Positions 10,890 to 22,737 of a stretch of 64,000 nucleotides of DNA are shown one piece after another; the stretch's first letter is position 1; every line of letters starts with the position of its first letter. Source of the stretch: Craterostigma plantagineum (lineage: Eukaryota > Streptophyta > Magnoliopsida > Lamiales > Linderniaceae). The position numbers and the translations under genes were made by a program. Below the pieces are notes generated by a model. That model was given only the letters and a program-made list of their open reading frames with translations. It was not told the origin of the DNA and searched no databases. The stretch spans positions 3,286,001 to 3,350,000 of the forward strand of contig JAPQWV010000050.1 in the NCBI GenBank assembly GCA_027422505.1, read 5' to 3'.

Positions 10890-12782
10890 AAATAACACGA
10901 AAAATCATTGGTAGATAGAGACGATAGATACGTGAGTTTTTGTATATGTATTGACTTGATAGATCACCATCTAATATCACTGTTTTACTACTTTGACTTT
11001 TGAGTGGATCATTTTGATAAAGTAACGTGAGTATGTATGCCTTAGATTTATTCGTGTTAGGTTTAATTAGTTCCAAGTCAGCCTAACATTATAATATTCT
11101 CGAGAAAATTGACATTACAAGTGGCGATCAATAATAAGGCAGACATCTCCTTTCGAAAAAAAAAATAATAAGGCAGACATCGTACATGTCCATTGTCCAT
11201 GTAAGGCCGAAAAAAGTAACATCACCTTTTCTGTTTTCAACTAATCCCCCACCCAATACAATGCAACTGTTTTTTCAAGCTAATGTTCTTTCAATTGCAA
11301 GAAAATTTCAAGAGAAGAAAGCAATTTTATTAGAATTTCTTGTTCTAAACCTAAAGCTAACGACGTGGCAAGTATACATTTCTTTTCTTTTTTTCTTATA
11401 TTTTCTTGTTGCAATAGATCGTTATAACGTCTTTTATTTGGAAGAAAGGTAAGAAATAAAAATAAGTAAGACTCTCGTGAATCATCCACAAATCTTGCAA
11501 TTTTAAAAAAGTAATCCACAAACGTCGCCATTATCAGCAAGATTTAGAATCCACAAGGAATGTTTTAAAATCCACGCACAAATGGAATACAAAATGGGAT
11601 ATAATTATGGGACGGAGGATGTCCCGCCAGTCTACCGTCCACCTAAAAGTTTAACTTTTTTGTTAGGAAGCCGAGTCACATTTTAATTTTATATAATTTA
11701 TTCCAACACTTGCTGATTCCTTTCTTGAGGACTGATATAATTTTTATTAAATGGGTGGTTGGGAGACTAGTACTTGAGCCTCTTTAATCCCTGAAATCTG
11801 ATATCAAGTTGATGACCGCTTCACCTAAAAGATTAATCTTTACGGGAATTTGTCACTTAATTTAAATAATTTTATTTTCAAAACGCTCTCTCATGTATAG
11901 GCTGATTTCTTTCTTATATAGCCTTAGAAGTGTAAATTTATTAAATGAGTGATCTCTTTAGTCCTTAGATCTGCTACATGTTATATATATATATAGCCTT
12001 GTGTGGTCGCAATGGTGATATAGATCATAAAATTATCCTTCAACACTAACATTTATTTTTTTTTCTTTTCATCTTCCTTTGAAATTTGTAGACGGGAGAA
12101 TAAAACAAATAGTGTTATTTTGAATAATGCTATTATAAAAGTAGATAACTTTCTCACCCTATTACAAAACTATCAACATTTTCAATTTACATTAATTTTA
12201 TCAGTTTTCCCCATAAAATTATTTTAAATTACAATGATCTCAAAATATTTTTTACTCATTATTTTTTCACATTCTCGCCATTTACAATCAGAAATCAGTC
12301 CGCATATATTTTAAAAATATCATTTAACGCAATAACAAAAGAAAAAAAATCCAGAAAAAATGTAATAGTTCATAGAATGTTCAAATAAGTATTCTTTAAC
12401 AGAACTTTCTAAATAAGTTTTCCCTTGCTTTCTTCTTGTGAGACCTTCGATCTATTTCTCATGGATATCTTCGTGGTCGTTTACGCCCGACCTTTCTCTT
12501 CGGACATAAATAAGGATTATTTACCAGATGAAAATGCCTTCCTACGTAACTCATCTAGTGGACACTCGAACTGATAAGAATATGTTGCCCCCAATATCTC
12601 AATAATCATCTGGAACATATTCATATTGGATCAAGAAACTTGAACGAAAATAGAACAAACAGAAATTCAACAACACCACAACAATAATAATAATAATGTA
12701 TTACAATATAAAATTGAATATACTTCTTATTGCCAACTAATTATTTTGATTATGTTTTATTTGAGGTTATTATCCCTAGAAG
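10890..12782. other. Intergenic AT-rich DNA with degenerate CACCTAAAAGATTAA-type repeats
   Basis: No credible gene. Two blocks (about 11,638-11,730 and 11,820-11,960) share the pattern CACCTAAAAG-TTAA ... TATAATTTATT-CCAACA ... CTGATT-C with the NLR 3' flanks at about 16,940-17,010 and 24,800-24,870. This suggests an old dispersed repeat around this cluster. The rest is poly(A/T)-rich. Confidence 0.45.
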
Positions 12783-13439
12783 TAGGGGTGGGCATCGGGT
12801 CGGGTAGTCGGGCATCGAGTATTTCGGATTCGGGTTAATATTTTCGCTATCCAAACCCGACCCGATATACGGCGGGTACCCGCTTGTTGGGTATTTATCG
12901 GGTTCGGGTACCCGACGGCGGGTACCCGATTTGAATTGAAAATATGACTAAACATATTAATGCAATATAAATATCAAAATATTATACTAAGTATAATATA
13001 TAAATATAATATTGGATATTTTATTTTAAAAAATATAATATATACTTATTTTTATATGTATAGTAATAAGGTTTGAGAATATATATTTAAATTGTTATAA
13101 TGCCTTGATATCACTTGTTAATTATACAATTACAATAAGAAATTAATTGAAAAATTGTTTAAAACTTTAACATCACTCAAGTTAGATATTGATATCTAAA
13201 TATATATTATAACTTTTTAATGTTTATATATTTAAACTATAATATTATTTTTAAAAAAAATATATCGGGTACCCGAATACGGGTAGTAAATCACTACCCG
13301 ATACCCGACCCGGTTAATAATTATCGGGTATCAGATAATCAAATACCCGACAAATAACTCGAACTACCCGACCCGAACTATCCGAACCCGATCGCATTCG
13401 GGTAAAACCCGAATATCCGAACCCGAACACCCACCTCTA
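12783..13439. mobile_element. Non-autonomous hAT-superfamily element with 8-bp TSD
   Basis: 657 bp bounded by imperfect terminal inverted repeats, TAGGGGTGGGC at the left and (reverse complement of the right end) TAGAGGTGGGT. The flanks are CCTAGAAG at 12775-12782 and CCTAGAAG at 13440-13447, a perfect 8-bp target duplication, which is diagnostic for hAT transposition. About 170 bp at each end is GC-rich and built from CGGGTACCCG-like palindromes; the middle is AT-rich and has no transposase ORF. It depends on a transposase made elsewhere. It sits about 400 bp upstream of the NLR start. Confidence 0.9.
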
Positions 13440-13876
13440 CCTAGAAGAAGGTCACATTGAGTTTTGAAGTTGAAAAGTCGGTACTTTTCTGGCCTCGGAA
13501 GATAGTCTCCTTTAGCCAAGTACAACAGTGAACAAGGGTTGTAAAGCGTCTACAATTTTTTTTTTCTCGGATTTAAAAAATGAGTAAATATGACTCTCTT
13601 TGAAATGTTTGAATGAATTGATGGAGATGCGTGCTACGCACACGCAGTCTTCGAGAGGTCCTTATAGTTATTTAATCTAATTCTCGGCTAACGCAAGATT
13701 TAGTTAGTAAACTAAAACACACTCAGAGCTATGGATCATATATAATTATAATTAAATGGCGTGCTGTTAACCGAGGAGTTAGGTGAATGATTAGACTAAC
13801 TTTGTTGTGTTATTGACTCTTTTGCAAACTACAACAGCTCCACTGTCATCGCCCATTCACTTAATACACAGTTATT

Positions 13877-16517
13877 ATGGCCGTAGCAGCTTATGCATCT
13901 GTGCTCTCGCTTTTGACTTCTTTGGACAACGTTCTTCTGCCTTCTCGCCGTTGGATGATCCCAGACACGTCCCAAATCGAAGCACAGCAGAAGCTCACTT
14001 TCTTGCAAGAATTTCTCGAAATTCACTCCTCAAACAAGACAACCACGAGCAACGAAGTGCTCTTTGAGCTGGCGGTTAAACTGCAGATCACTGAAGTCGC
14101 GCACGATTTATATGATCTCTACGACAAGTATGTCGTAGATCGACTGCGCACTAAAGAACTCCACGACGATCAGATCGGTGATAAGATGAGCTCGTCCTTC
14201 TATCAAGATCTGCAATTGTTGATTGAAAAAATCGAGTCGATAAATCAAGAGCTGACGAAATTTGGTGAGGAAGACCATGGAATTGGGGCAGATCGACGAC
14301 GACCGCGTATTAGCTACTCTCCTCTTGCAACCTCTGATTCGGGCGGTGAGAAGGCGGTGGGGCTCGAAGATCGTGTGTTAAAGATAATGGATCGACTCAC
14401 TGGGAACGAGCGTAGCCTACAAGTCATCCCTATCGTAGGAATGGGAGGTATTGGCAAGACGACCCTCGCTCGCAATACTTTCGATAATAAACTAATCATT
14501 GAGCACTTTAGCGTTCGTATTTGGATCACACTATCGCAAGAGTACGACGTGCAGAATATTCTTTTAGGTCTTAAAAAAGATGGAGTTATTGATGGTGAAT
14601 ATGATTTAGGAACTCGTTTGCACCAAAAGTTGTTCGGTCAAAGGTATCTGATTGTTATGGACGATGTCTGGGGTATTGATGCTTGGGAAGAATTTAGGCC
14701 TTTCTTGCCGAATAATGAGAATAGAAGTCGAATTATTTGACGACGAGACTGATGAACGTAGCCGACAGTATAACCGACGCTCGTAATAAAAGTTACTTGA
14801 TGGGCTTACTAGACGATGAAAACAGTTGGAAACTGTTCAGCGAAAAAGCGTTTGGCAAAAACGGAGGAAGGTTGACGAGCGGATTGGAGGAGATTGGAAA
14901 GAAGATCGCAAAAAACTGCAAAGGGCTTCCCCTCACGCTCGTCGTGGTCGGTGGACTCCTTTCGAACCCTAATAATATGACCCGCAAATATTGGGAATCC
15001 GTTGCAGATGATGTAAACTCATTCTATCATTTGGAGATTGAGGAAAGCTGCTTGGAGATATTGTACCTCAGCTACAATCACCTGCCCAATCATCTCAAGG
15101 CATGCTTCCTTCGGTTGAAAGAATTTCCCGAAGACTACGATATAAAAATGTCTATTCTTGTCGAGTTTTGGATTGCCGAGGGAATAGTGCGGCAGTCGGC
15201 TAGATATCATAATAAGACATTGGAAGAAGTTGCCATGGAATACTTGGAAGATCTAATCGGAAGAAACATGATCTTCGTTCGAAAGCTGGGGAGGATGGGG
15301 GAAATCAGAAGTTGCGGCGTCCACGATATTTTGAGGCAGCTATGCGTCAAGGAATCTCTTAAAGAGAAAATTTTTAGCACTTTGAATATGGATATGTTAA
15401 CAATTGACTGGAATTTCTCCGCGAGTTCATGCTTCGTATGCCGTGATAGAACGACTACGAAGAGGATTGGCGTCAGCGAAGTCGTCCTCAATTGCCCGAC
15501 GTCATCAACGGCTGTCATGAACCCCATGGCGTGCGATGATTGCAGCACAAGGTATCCACGGCTTATCAAATCAAGATTCATTAGGTTGATAAACGAGGTG
15601 AAAGACAGGATCGTAGAAATCCCACACACGACGAAGCTGACGTGGCTTTCAATCCGCTTGAACATCTACAATTTAGAATACGCATATCCGTCCCCCATCT
15701 CTCTACTTTGGAATCTAATGGTCTTGCGCGGACATCTTGAGTATGGGCCAGTGCTATTATCGAGAATATGGGAGATGCCACAACTTAGGAAAGTGCATAT
15801 ACGCAGGGGCAAGTTGCCCGATCCAATGGACGAGAAGAAGAAGTTCATTGTATTGAGCCATCTACAGACACTTCGTAAGGTTAAAAACATGAGGTGGACG
15901 GAGGAAGTCGTAAGAAGGATCCCAAATCTAGTCGAGTTGAAGGCTCATTATCGTTTAGGAGGTGATGAGGAACTAAGCGGCTACTGCCTCAACAACCTTG
16001 CACTTCTGCATAAGCTTCGATCCTTGTATCTATATTTTCTTGATTGCACTTTGCGCATGGAAAACATTGCCTTCCCAAACTTGCTGAAGGAATTGGTTTT
16101 GATCAAATGTGGACTCTGCTGGGAAGACATGAACGTGGTCGGTTCGCTGCCGAACCTCCAAGTGCTTAAGCTATACAACGATGCCTTTGTCGGGGAAGAG
16201 TGGTGCATGGTCGAAGGGCAATTTCGGAAATTAAAGTACCTGAAACTTCGTAGTTTAGACGTTGTGACTTGGAGAGCAGAGGCTAGTAACCTTCCCGCTC
16301 TTGAGATGCTTGTCCTTAGGACATGCGCCGGCTGAAGAAATTTCCATTAGGCATCGGAGATATTGATACCCTCCGCAGGATACTCGTGGACGTTTGCTGT
16401 GCATCCGTCGTCGACTGGGTTAAGCAGATAAAGGAGGAACAAGACGACCTTGGTAATGAGATTCTTGTTGAGATATTGACAGAGAATTACGTCTCTCCGA
16501 CGTTGGATGAGTATTAG
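13877..16517 (+). pseudogene. R1-like CC-NB-LRR (NLR) disease-resistance gene with two 1-nt frameshifts
   Basis: The first frame (13877-14740, 287 aa) has an Rx-like coiled-coil N-terminus, P-loop GMGGIGKTT (residues 188-196), RNBS-A (FSVRIWITLSQEYDV) and kinase-2 YLIVMDDVW (257-265), then ends RII-stop. Adding one nucleotide before 14738 would restore the usual RII-V-TTRL, so one base (likely the G of GTG) is missing. The second frame (to 16335) has GLPLTLVVVGGLL, the winged-helix segment (CFLRLKEFPEDYD), an MHD-like motif reading VHD, and LRRs. It stops after LVLR. The last LRR continues in another frame to 16515-16517 because one A is missing near 16,318 compared with the copy at 24,130. 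NLRs sense pathogen effectors and trigger immunity. The His and Asp of VHD remain. As drawn it is a recent pseudogene; assembly error cannot be excluded. Confidence 0.88.
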
Positions 16518-17167
16518 TTCTCCGTGCTCAGCTGTGTTATTAATAAAAGCTCATATACAAATTCCCCTTTCTTGAGATGATGCTTCTTCTCCCTTACTCA
16601 GATGGCTAATGGAAATTCCCGCGGGGCATCATAGGATGTATATGTATGTTGGCCTTACCATGCAAAACAAAGCTTAAGTTCTGAATTTTTATTTTTTATT
16701 TTTTATGGAACAGTGAAGTAATGAATGTGTGGGGGCTGCTGCCCTTTTTTGTTCTCGGCTCAAACTCTCGTTTCTTGATATTGCAACGTTCGCAGCTTTT
16801 TACAATACTAAAAAACATCTACAAATGCTTGCATGGGCCAAGACTATCCCAACTAACAAAATAAAAAAGTAAAAGATTGATTCCAACAATATGTGTCATA
16901 TTGTGATGAATCCATTGTCTACTCAGCGACGCCAATGACTGATCCACCTAAAAAGATTAACATGCTTTTTTTTTATATAATTTATTTCCAACAGTTACTG
17001 ACTCAGGAGCACCATCCACCCGAGGTCTGCGATCACGAAAAGGAGCGTGGACGCCGCACCCCTTCGTCAAAGACTTAGAGATTGCGGAGGTTTCGAACAG
17101 AAATTTTTTTCTGATGCGCAACCCTATCGACGTAGCAAGGGACGGGTGGGACGTCGTGGAAGGTCCC
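16518..17167 (+). other. NLR 3' UTR / downstream flank
   Basis: Closely parallels 23,275-23,497 (start only) and 24,326-25,040: a TTAATAAAAGCTCATGTACA-like poly(A)-signal region, then GATGATGCTTCTTCTCCC, GGAAATTCCCGC and GGGCATCATAGGAT. This shows that the three NLR units share 3' flanks and arose by tandem duplication. It ends where a copia fragment begins. Confidence 0.75.
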
Positions 17168-17449
17168 TGATGCCGGACGGTCCCGAAATGGATGTGAAAC
17201 ACTAAGTTGTAAACTGGTGATGTAGATGTTGACGGTAATGTCGGAGCAACACTAAACCTCACACAGAACGCACAACGGATAAAACTAATAACTTAGTGAT
17301 GAAAACTGATGAACACGAGATGTTGCAGCAAGTTATAAAAACTTACTGCTCAAGGCAAAAATTCCAATATAATGATGGATTACAAAACAACTATAAAAAG
17401 GATAGTAAAATCAAGCCTAGCAAAGCTACGAATCAAATGATTCTGAAAT

Positions 17450-18813
17450 CTACAAAGTCTTTCGACCTTGGGTAGATTTTCCCTTGTTCAATTTCGTAAA
17501 GGTCTCATCGGTTTCGTCGACTCGCTTTTGGAGCTTGTCGATCTCCTTGTCCTTTCGTGTCAGTACGGCTTCCATCTTGTTCATTTCTTTCACCAAGATT
17601 TCAATCAACTTTTCATTCTTCTCATTTTCATCGGTCAGCACTTTTACAGCGGCTTTGAGTTGCGAATTTTTCGCCTTCTCTATTCATGTTGTGCGGACAG
17701 TAGCATAAGTGCTTCTTTGGCCTGAACTTCTTCGCAACAATCTGTTTCTTGCTCTGCATCATCAGAACTCAAATACCCATCAAAACAGTTTGAATCATCA
17801 TAATAAAAAATAATATGTTCTTCAGATGTTGAGTCAGATGTTGGCTCAACATCAGTTACCGCAGTGAACCCTATTTGATGATTTTCTTCGTCTTCGTCAT
17901 CTGAGAAGGACTGAATTGTTACAGCTGATTACTTGGTTTCCTTTTGGCATGACTCATCATCTTCATCGTCAGACAGATCAATACACATAGCATTTCCTCG
18001 CTTGCGAAGAGTATTAGCACACTCGTTGGCAAAATGGCCCCATCCTTGACATTCATAGCATCTAACAGAGTCATAGTTGATGTTCTTCTTCTTTCCATCT
18101 GGTTTGCGTTTGATGAACGGAGAGCAGAAGAAGGTTCAGCTTTGACCTTCTGGCATTTTCTGAATGTTGGGCCAACATTTTGCTCAACATTCTTCTTGTG
18201 GAAGAACTTTGCAAAATTCTACACGAACATGGCCATGTCATCCTCGTTGCTGGGGTCAATCTCTGTTGGCTCCTCGGTTGGCTGGCTGACTAGAGCGAGG
18301 CTTTTACCACGCGAAGCCCTCTTTTGTACTTCGAGATTAGTCTCGTAGTTCTTCATAATGTTCATCAATGTGTTGAACTCCATACTAGCCAAGTTGGGTG
18401 CTTCTTCGACCGCTGCTACATTCACATTGGATTTTTCATTTAGTGCACGAATAGCTTTGGAGATTAATACCTTATTTGCGACCGGGTCTCCTAGGCTGGC
18501 GCGCTTGAGATCGTCAGAAGCTTCCCGAAATAGGTGGTGATGTCCTCATCTTCCTTCATTCTTATGTTCTCGAACTAATTGAGAAGGAGTTGCAATTTGG
18601 TTTCCCTCACACTAGCATCACCCTCACAGTACATCTGACTTCTCCATCAGCGTCAGGGACTGTTCGAGGTGGGGTGTAGCCGTTGACTACAGCTTCCCAC
18701 GCTCTCACATCAATGGACTTGATACACTGCCGAACACGAACCTTCCAATACGCATAGTTGGTGTCGTCTATCACAGGCACCTTGCCGATGTAATTTGAAT
18801 TGGTAACATCCAT
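17450..18813 (-). pseudogene. Copia gag (UBN2-type with zinc knuckle), broken
   Basis: Starts MDVTNSNYIGKVPVIDDTNY and continues with YWKVRVRQCIKSIDVRAWEAVVNG (18813 downward), the usual N-terminus of plant copia gag. The frame breaks several times (near 18,600, 18,250 and 18,080). A CCHC knuckle of the form CYECQGWGHFANEC is readable at about 18,020-18,065 on the minus strand. A coiled-coil-like lysine/glutamate-rich tail ends at 17,450 (KIDKLQKRVDETDETF). Gag packages element RNA. No protease, integrase or RT follows, so it is a remnant. Confidence 0.75.
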
Positions 18814-18851
18814 TATAGAGGATTTTCAGCGCTTAGTAACGTCAAGCGTAT

Positions 18852-18863
18852 GCTCTGATACTA
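18852..18863 (-). other. tRNA-iMet primer-binding site of the copia fragment
   Basis: Minus strand TAGTATCAGAGC, one mismatch from TGGTATCAGAGC, the PBS used by most copia elements. It lies just after the LTR end (..CCATCA) and 38 bp before the gag ATG, as expected. Confidence 0.8.
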
Positions 18864-18923
18864 CTTTGATGGTGGTCCCGTCAGAAATGGATGTAAAAAC
18901 ACTAAGTAATATACTGATGTAAT

Positions 18924-19459
18924 GTGAGTGGTTCGTGTAGTCTTGGATTATGGTTCTCGAAAGATACTAACTTGAGTCTTGTAGGCTATAGCGATGCTGA
19001 CTGGGCAGGTGATGAGGATGACCGCAAGAGTACAAGTGGCGGCTGTTTTTTCCTAGGTAATAACTTAGTTGCATGGTATAGTAAGAAACAGAACTGTGTG
19101 TCTTTATCTACTACTGAGTCTGAATATGTTGCGGCGGGTAGTTGCTGTACGCAATTATTGTGGTTAAATAGTATGTTATGTGACTATGGTTAGAGTACGA
19201 GTCTGTGCTTATGTATTGTGATAACCTTAGTGCCATAAACATCTCTAGGAATCCCATCCAACATTCACGTACGAAGCATATAGATATTATGCATCATTTT
19301 CTGAGAGATATGGTCGAAAAAGAGTTAGTCCGCGAGCATATAGACACTAAAAATCAGTTAGCAGACATTTTCACGAAAGCATTGGATTCTGAAAGGTTTT
19401 CGAACCTGAAGAAATCCAGCACATGTCGAGTTGAATGTTGGTCCAACATTTGGACATAG
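18924..19459 (+). pseudogene. Copia RNase H domain (pol 3' end, truncated)
   Basis: Reads SLVGYSDADWAGDEDDRKST (catalytic Asp in YSDADWAG), then FFLGNNLVAWYSKKQ, VSLSTTESEYVA (the catalytic Glu), LMYCDNLSAI (Asp) and HIDIMHHFLRD, ending with QLADIFTKALD. These are the RNase H motifs of plant copia polyproteins. An in-frame stop (TAG at about 19,192) and a short gap separate the two halves. RT and integrase are absent upstream because the fragment is truncated at about 18,920. Confidence 0.9.
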
Positions 19460-20548
19460 CATATGTCAAATTAGATAGTTACTGCTTTAATGTTTGGTTA
19501 GACATTTTATTCTGTTTTCCTGTAAAATGACTTGATTCTTCTTGATTGGTCCCTGAATAAACCCGATCTCTTTTTTAAAGGCTCTTGGTAATACGTCCCT
19601 AGGTACACGACATTCGCTTTGACGATGTACTCTTTGCGACTAAAAACCAATCCTTAGTGCGTATAAGCATGCTCATAAACTCTCAGCTAGATATAGGTTT
19701 TTGGTAATAAGATTCCTTAGGTACACGGCATTCGCAGTGACGATGTATACTATGCGACAAAAGGCCTAACCTTGAGGCTAAGGGTATAAGGGCAGTGCAT
19801 AAATTCGGTTGGATATTTGAGGTGAAAGGTAGAAATAAAGGAAACTAATTTTGAGAAGAATTGAGCAGATAAGTCTAGGATTACGGAATTAGGATGTTAA
19901 CTCAAATGTTAGGGCAACATGTGTGACTGTCAGTTTGATATTGCTATATTTCGTGCTTTCGTTTTTATTGTGTCTGTCTTTATTACTGCATTTGTTAGTC
20001 CTTTGTGTCTACTTTAGAAAGCTCTCAGATTTGCACTAGAATTCGCGAAGAATAGCTTGTTACACTTGTCTCAAGTGGTCATCAAAGTCGCTCAATCGGT
20101 TAGTATTTCTTGATTCTACTTTGACTTTTGACTTAGTTGTCTTTTTGGTAGAATCGTGGTCTGAACTGCTCCTAAACACTCGCATGACTAAGTCTTCGAA
20201 CTGCTTTTGAGTGCTCGCATGATGAATGAGTCTATTTTCTATTTTTAGCTTCATGCTTTGAAATATCATGACTTAGTTTGATCTTATCCAATTTATGCGG
20301 TTTTCCTTTTGTGCTCAACGGTTAATTTTTTAACACCATGATTAGCGAAATTAACTGAAGTGACCGTTGTATTGGTTTCGATTTTAAGTGGTGGATTAAG
20401 TGATCATATTTAACATGTCATCTCATCCCACTTGCATCACTTCGATTTCTCCCTCTCACTGGAAATTATCTCTCTTCCTGTTCGTTTATTAGGTTTTTCA
20501 ATTTTCACACAGATTTTCGACCTTGATTCTTAATTTTCAGTTCATACT
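19460..20548 (+). other. Spacer between copia pol and env-like ORF, with an internal direct repeat
   Basis: No coding sequence. Two degenerate repeats at about 19,583-19,642 and 19,711-19,762 share GGTAATA, AGGTACACG-CATTCGC and TGACGATGTA. They may be leader or splice-acceptor sequence for the downstream ORF, but that is inference. Confidence 0.5.
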
Positions 20549-22619
20549 ATGTCGAATTCTCCTTCTCAACCGAATGTTGACCCAACATTCAACCCTAACT
20601 TCGTGTTTCCAGTCCCTCTGCAAGTCATTCCAGGGCCAATGGAGATCGTGGTGTACACTGGTCCGTTCGATCCTCTCCGCCCAATGCAACCACCATCACA
20701 GACTCAAGAACGACCTTCTTCCACGCTGAATCAAGCAGCTGAACCACTGCAGACGGCAGACGCCGCAAACCCTGTTCAAGAAGCCCCTGTTTCGATTGAC
20801 AGCCCTCAAGAAGACGATATACCTCTGGGTGCCAGGCTCCAATTAATTCGAAATCAGCGAAGGAACTGCTCAGAGAACGCGCAGCCGACCTCTTCTGGTG
20901 CTAACCCAGACTTGACAGACCCTATTTCAGCCGAGCAACTAGAGCCAGCACCGACCCAGGCCGAGGAAACCCCTGTTTCCAAAAACCTCACCCTCCTCAG
21001 CCCAAATTCCGGTCAGAAAGTCCAAGAAATCTCAGCCGAGTACTTCTAGGAAGAAGCGAAGCAGGTCTCAGGCCAAGACTCCAGCTCCCATACAGCAGCA
21101 CAGAAGTGGCCGAATTCGCATAGCCCTGAACCCGACTTCAAATGCTGATGACCCCATCGCGTTGTCAAGTGATTCTGTCGATACAATCGTGGACTCCACG
21201 ACCTATGACAGTCAAGTCTCTGAAAGCTCAGACGAGGACTTCAGAGCTTCAGGGGGAGAAACACCAGCGTCAGAATCAGAGTCATTGGTAGACTCTGCTG
21301 CCCCCTGCTGACGGCGAAGATGATGATGCTGAAATGGCCGAAACCTTGGAGTCCTTGAGGAGCAAAATGGAAAAGAGAGCCTGCAAGAGGTCCATGGAAA
21401 GTGATGGTCAACCATCAAAGAGGGCGAGGACTGAAAGTGCACCTCAACAAGCTGCAAGTCACCAAGAGAGCTCCCCTGTTCCAGTCACTGAAGCCGATGT
21501 TGAGTCTGATGTTGACCCAACATTGGAAGATTCAGAATGGGAGAGTCCATTGCCCAACCGAAAATTCTGCCGCTCAGCCAACGAGGAGCTGTGGGATTCC
21601 CTGAGTCAGAGACTCTTTAGGGTGGAAAGGGTCGTGGATGTGATGAGTTTCAGGAAGTACGGCGTAATGCAATTCCTGGAATCTCAACATCTCGGACACA
21701 TGGTGACAAGCTTGGGGACGTAATGTGATAGTGTCGTTTGTGTGGTATATGCTAACCTCTTTCTCAATATTGCTGATGTTAGGTCTAAGAAATATGGGAA
21801 AGTATTTTTGAGGGGGAGTTTGTATGATATGTCGGCTAGTGCGATAAATAGGTATCTTCATACGCCTGAGGTCGTAATGGGGTATGAATATGATAACGAT
21901 GCCGTGGTTAAGTTCATTACTGGGGGTAGAGTGTCGAAGCGGGAACGGAATTGTGCTAGTAGCTCTCTTACATCTTTGCATTCGGTCTTATTTATGATTG
22001 GGGTGTGTAGTTGGTTAGCCACGTTAAACGAGACAAGGGTAACGGAGAATATGGCCCATTTGCTTTTTGCACTGGATCAGAATTTGCCCATAAATTGGGG
22101 GAAGTATATCCTTGATAACATGTCGAACCAAGCTGAGAAGTAGGGAAGGGAATCCTCCCTTATCCCTCGATTATATATGGGGTTCTTTTACAAGGAGGCT
22201 TCCAACCAACTCGAAGAGACTCAGTGACCACTCAACGCAGCCCTTACCCTGTTCAGTCGAACCATTTGGCGGGCTCAGACAGAGTAATAGATCTGCCCTG
22301 GCACACACCGGAACAGCTCGACCACGATGTTGGGTCAACATCTTTGGCAGAACAGGCGGTGAGGGTTCTTGACGAATCCACAGCCGCCTTGGTGGCTCAA
22401 AGAGATGCCCTGAAGAGGTTCATTTCTTCCCAAACAGGGGGAGATATGGCAGAAGCAGAAAGAGCTGAGGAGCCGAGAGCTGAGCCGAGAGCTGAGGATC
22501 AAGTTGGGACGAGCGGTGCAAAGACGGGAGAAGAGCAGGTGCTCAGGAAGCTGAAAATCAAGGAGGAGAAGGAGCTGAAGCTAGAGCAGAAGAAGCGGAA
22601 GAGTCGATCGATAGTCTGA
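20549..22619 (+). pseudogene. SIRE-type env-like / 'putative plant transposon protein' ORF, several frameshifts
   Basis: Starts MSNSPSQPNVDPTF. The first about 165 residues are Pro/Gln/Ser-rich; the frame then shifts near 21,015, 21,308, 21,722 and 22,143. The conserved core (about 21,742-22,143) reads KKYGKVFLRGSLYDMSASAI, then RYLHTPEV..., VLFMIGVCSWLAT and NLPINWGKYI. This resembles the domain annotated as 'putative plant transposon protein' in env-like third ORFs. The tail (22,224-22,619) is Glu/Lys-rich. Function in these elements is unknown; an envelope role is unproven. The region contains three of the ATGTTG-CAACAT palindromes described in the findings. Confidence 0.65.
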
Positions 22620-22737
22620 ACATTGAGACTTCGATTGTTTTTGTGCATGCGGTTATTTGCTTATATGCGCTTTTATTTTCTGGACCATGTCTTCTCATTT
22701 TGCAGATTTTTCAGGACCTCTTACCTACAAGTTACAA

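Larger units (their letters stand above)
17168..18920 (-). mobile_element. Minus-strand copia fragment (3' LTR end, gag, PBS, 5' LTR end); pol deleted
   Basis: A primer-binding site TAGTATCAGAGC (minus; plus 18852-18863), one base off the initiator-Met tRNA site TGGTATCAGAGC, precedes a copia gag start at 18813. Beyond it lies an LTR end. LTR-like sequence with the same pattern (GGTCCCG, AAATGGATGT, ACACTAAGT, all plus strand) occurs in the same orientation at about 17,178-17,226 and 18,866-18,918, so these read as the ends of the 3' and 5' LTRs with everything after gag removed. The 5' LTR is cut at about 18,920, where plus-strand copia sequence starts. Confidence 0.7.
18921..22737 (+). mobile_element. 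Plus-strand SIRE/Maximus-like copia 3' part (RNase H, spacer, env-like ORF)
   Basis: The 3' end of pol (RNase H) is followed by a 1.1-kb spacer and a long env-like ORF, the order found in SIRE-type copia elements. It meets the minus-strand gag fragment head to head at about 18,920 and meets NLR sequence at about 22,738. No 3' LTR is visible at that edge. The arrangement implies inversion or two overlapping insertions followed by deletion. Confidence 0.7.
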
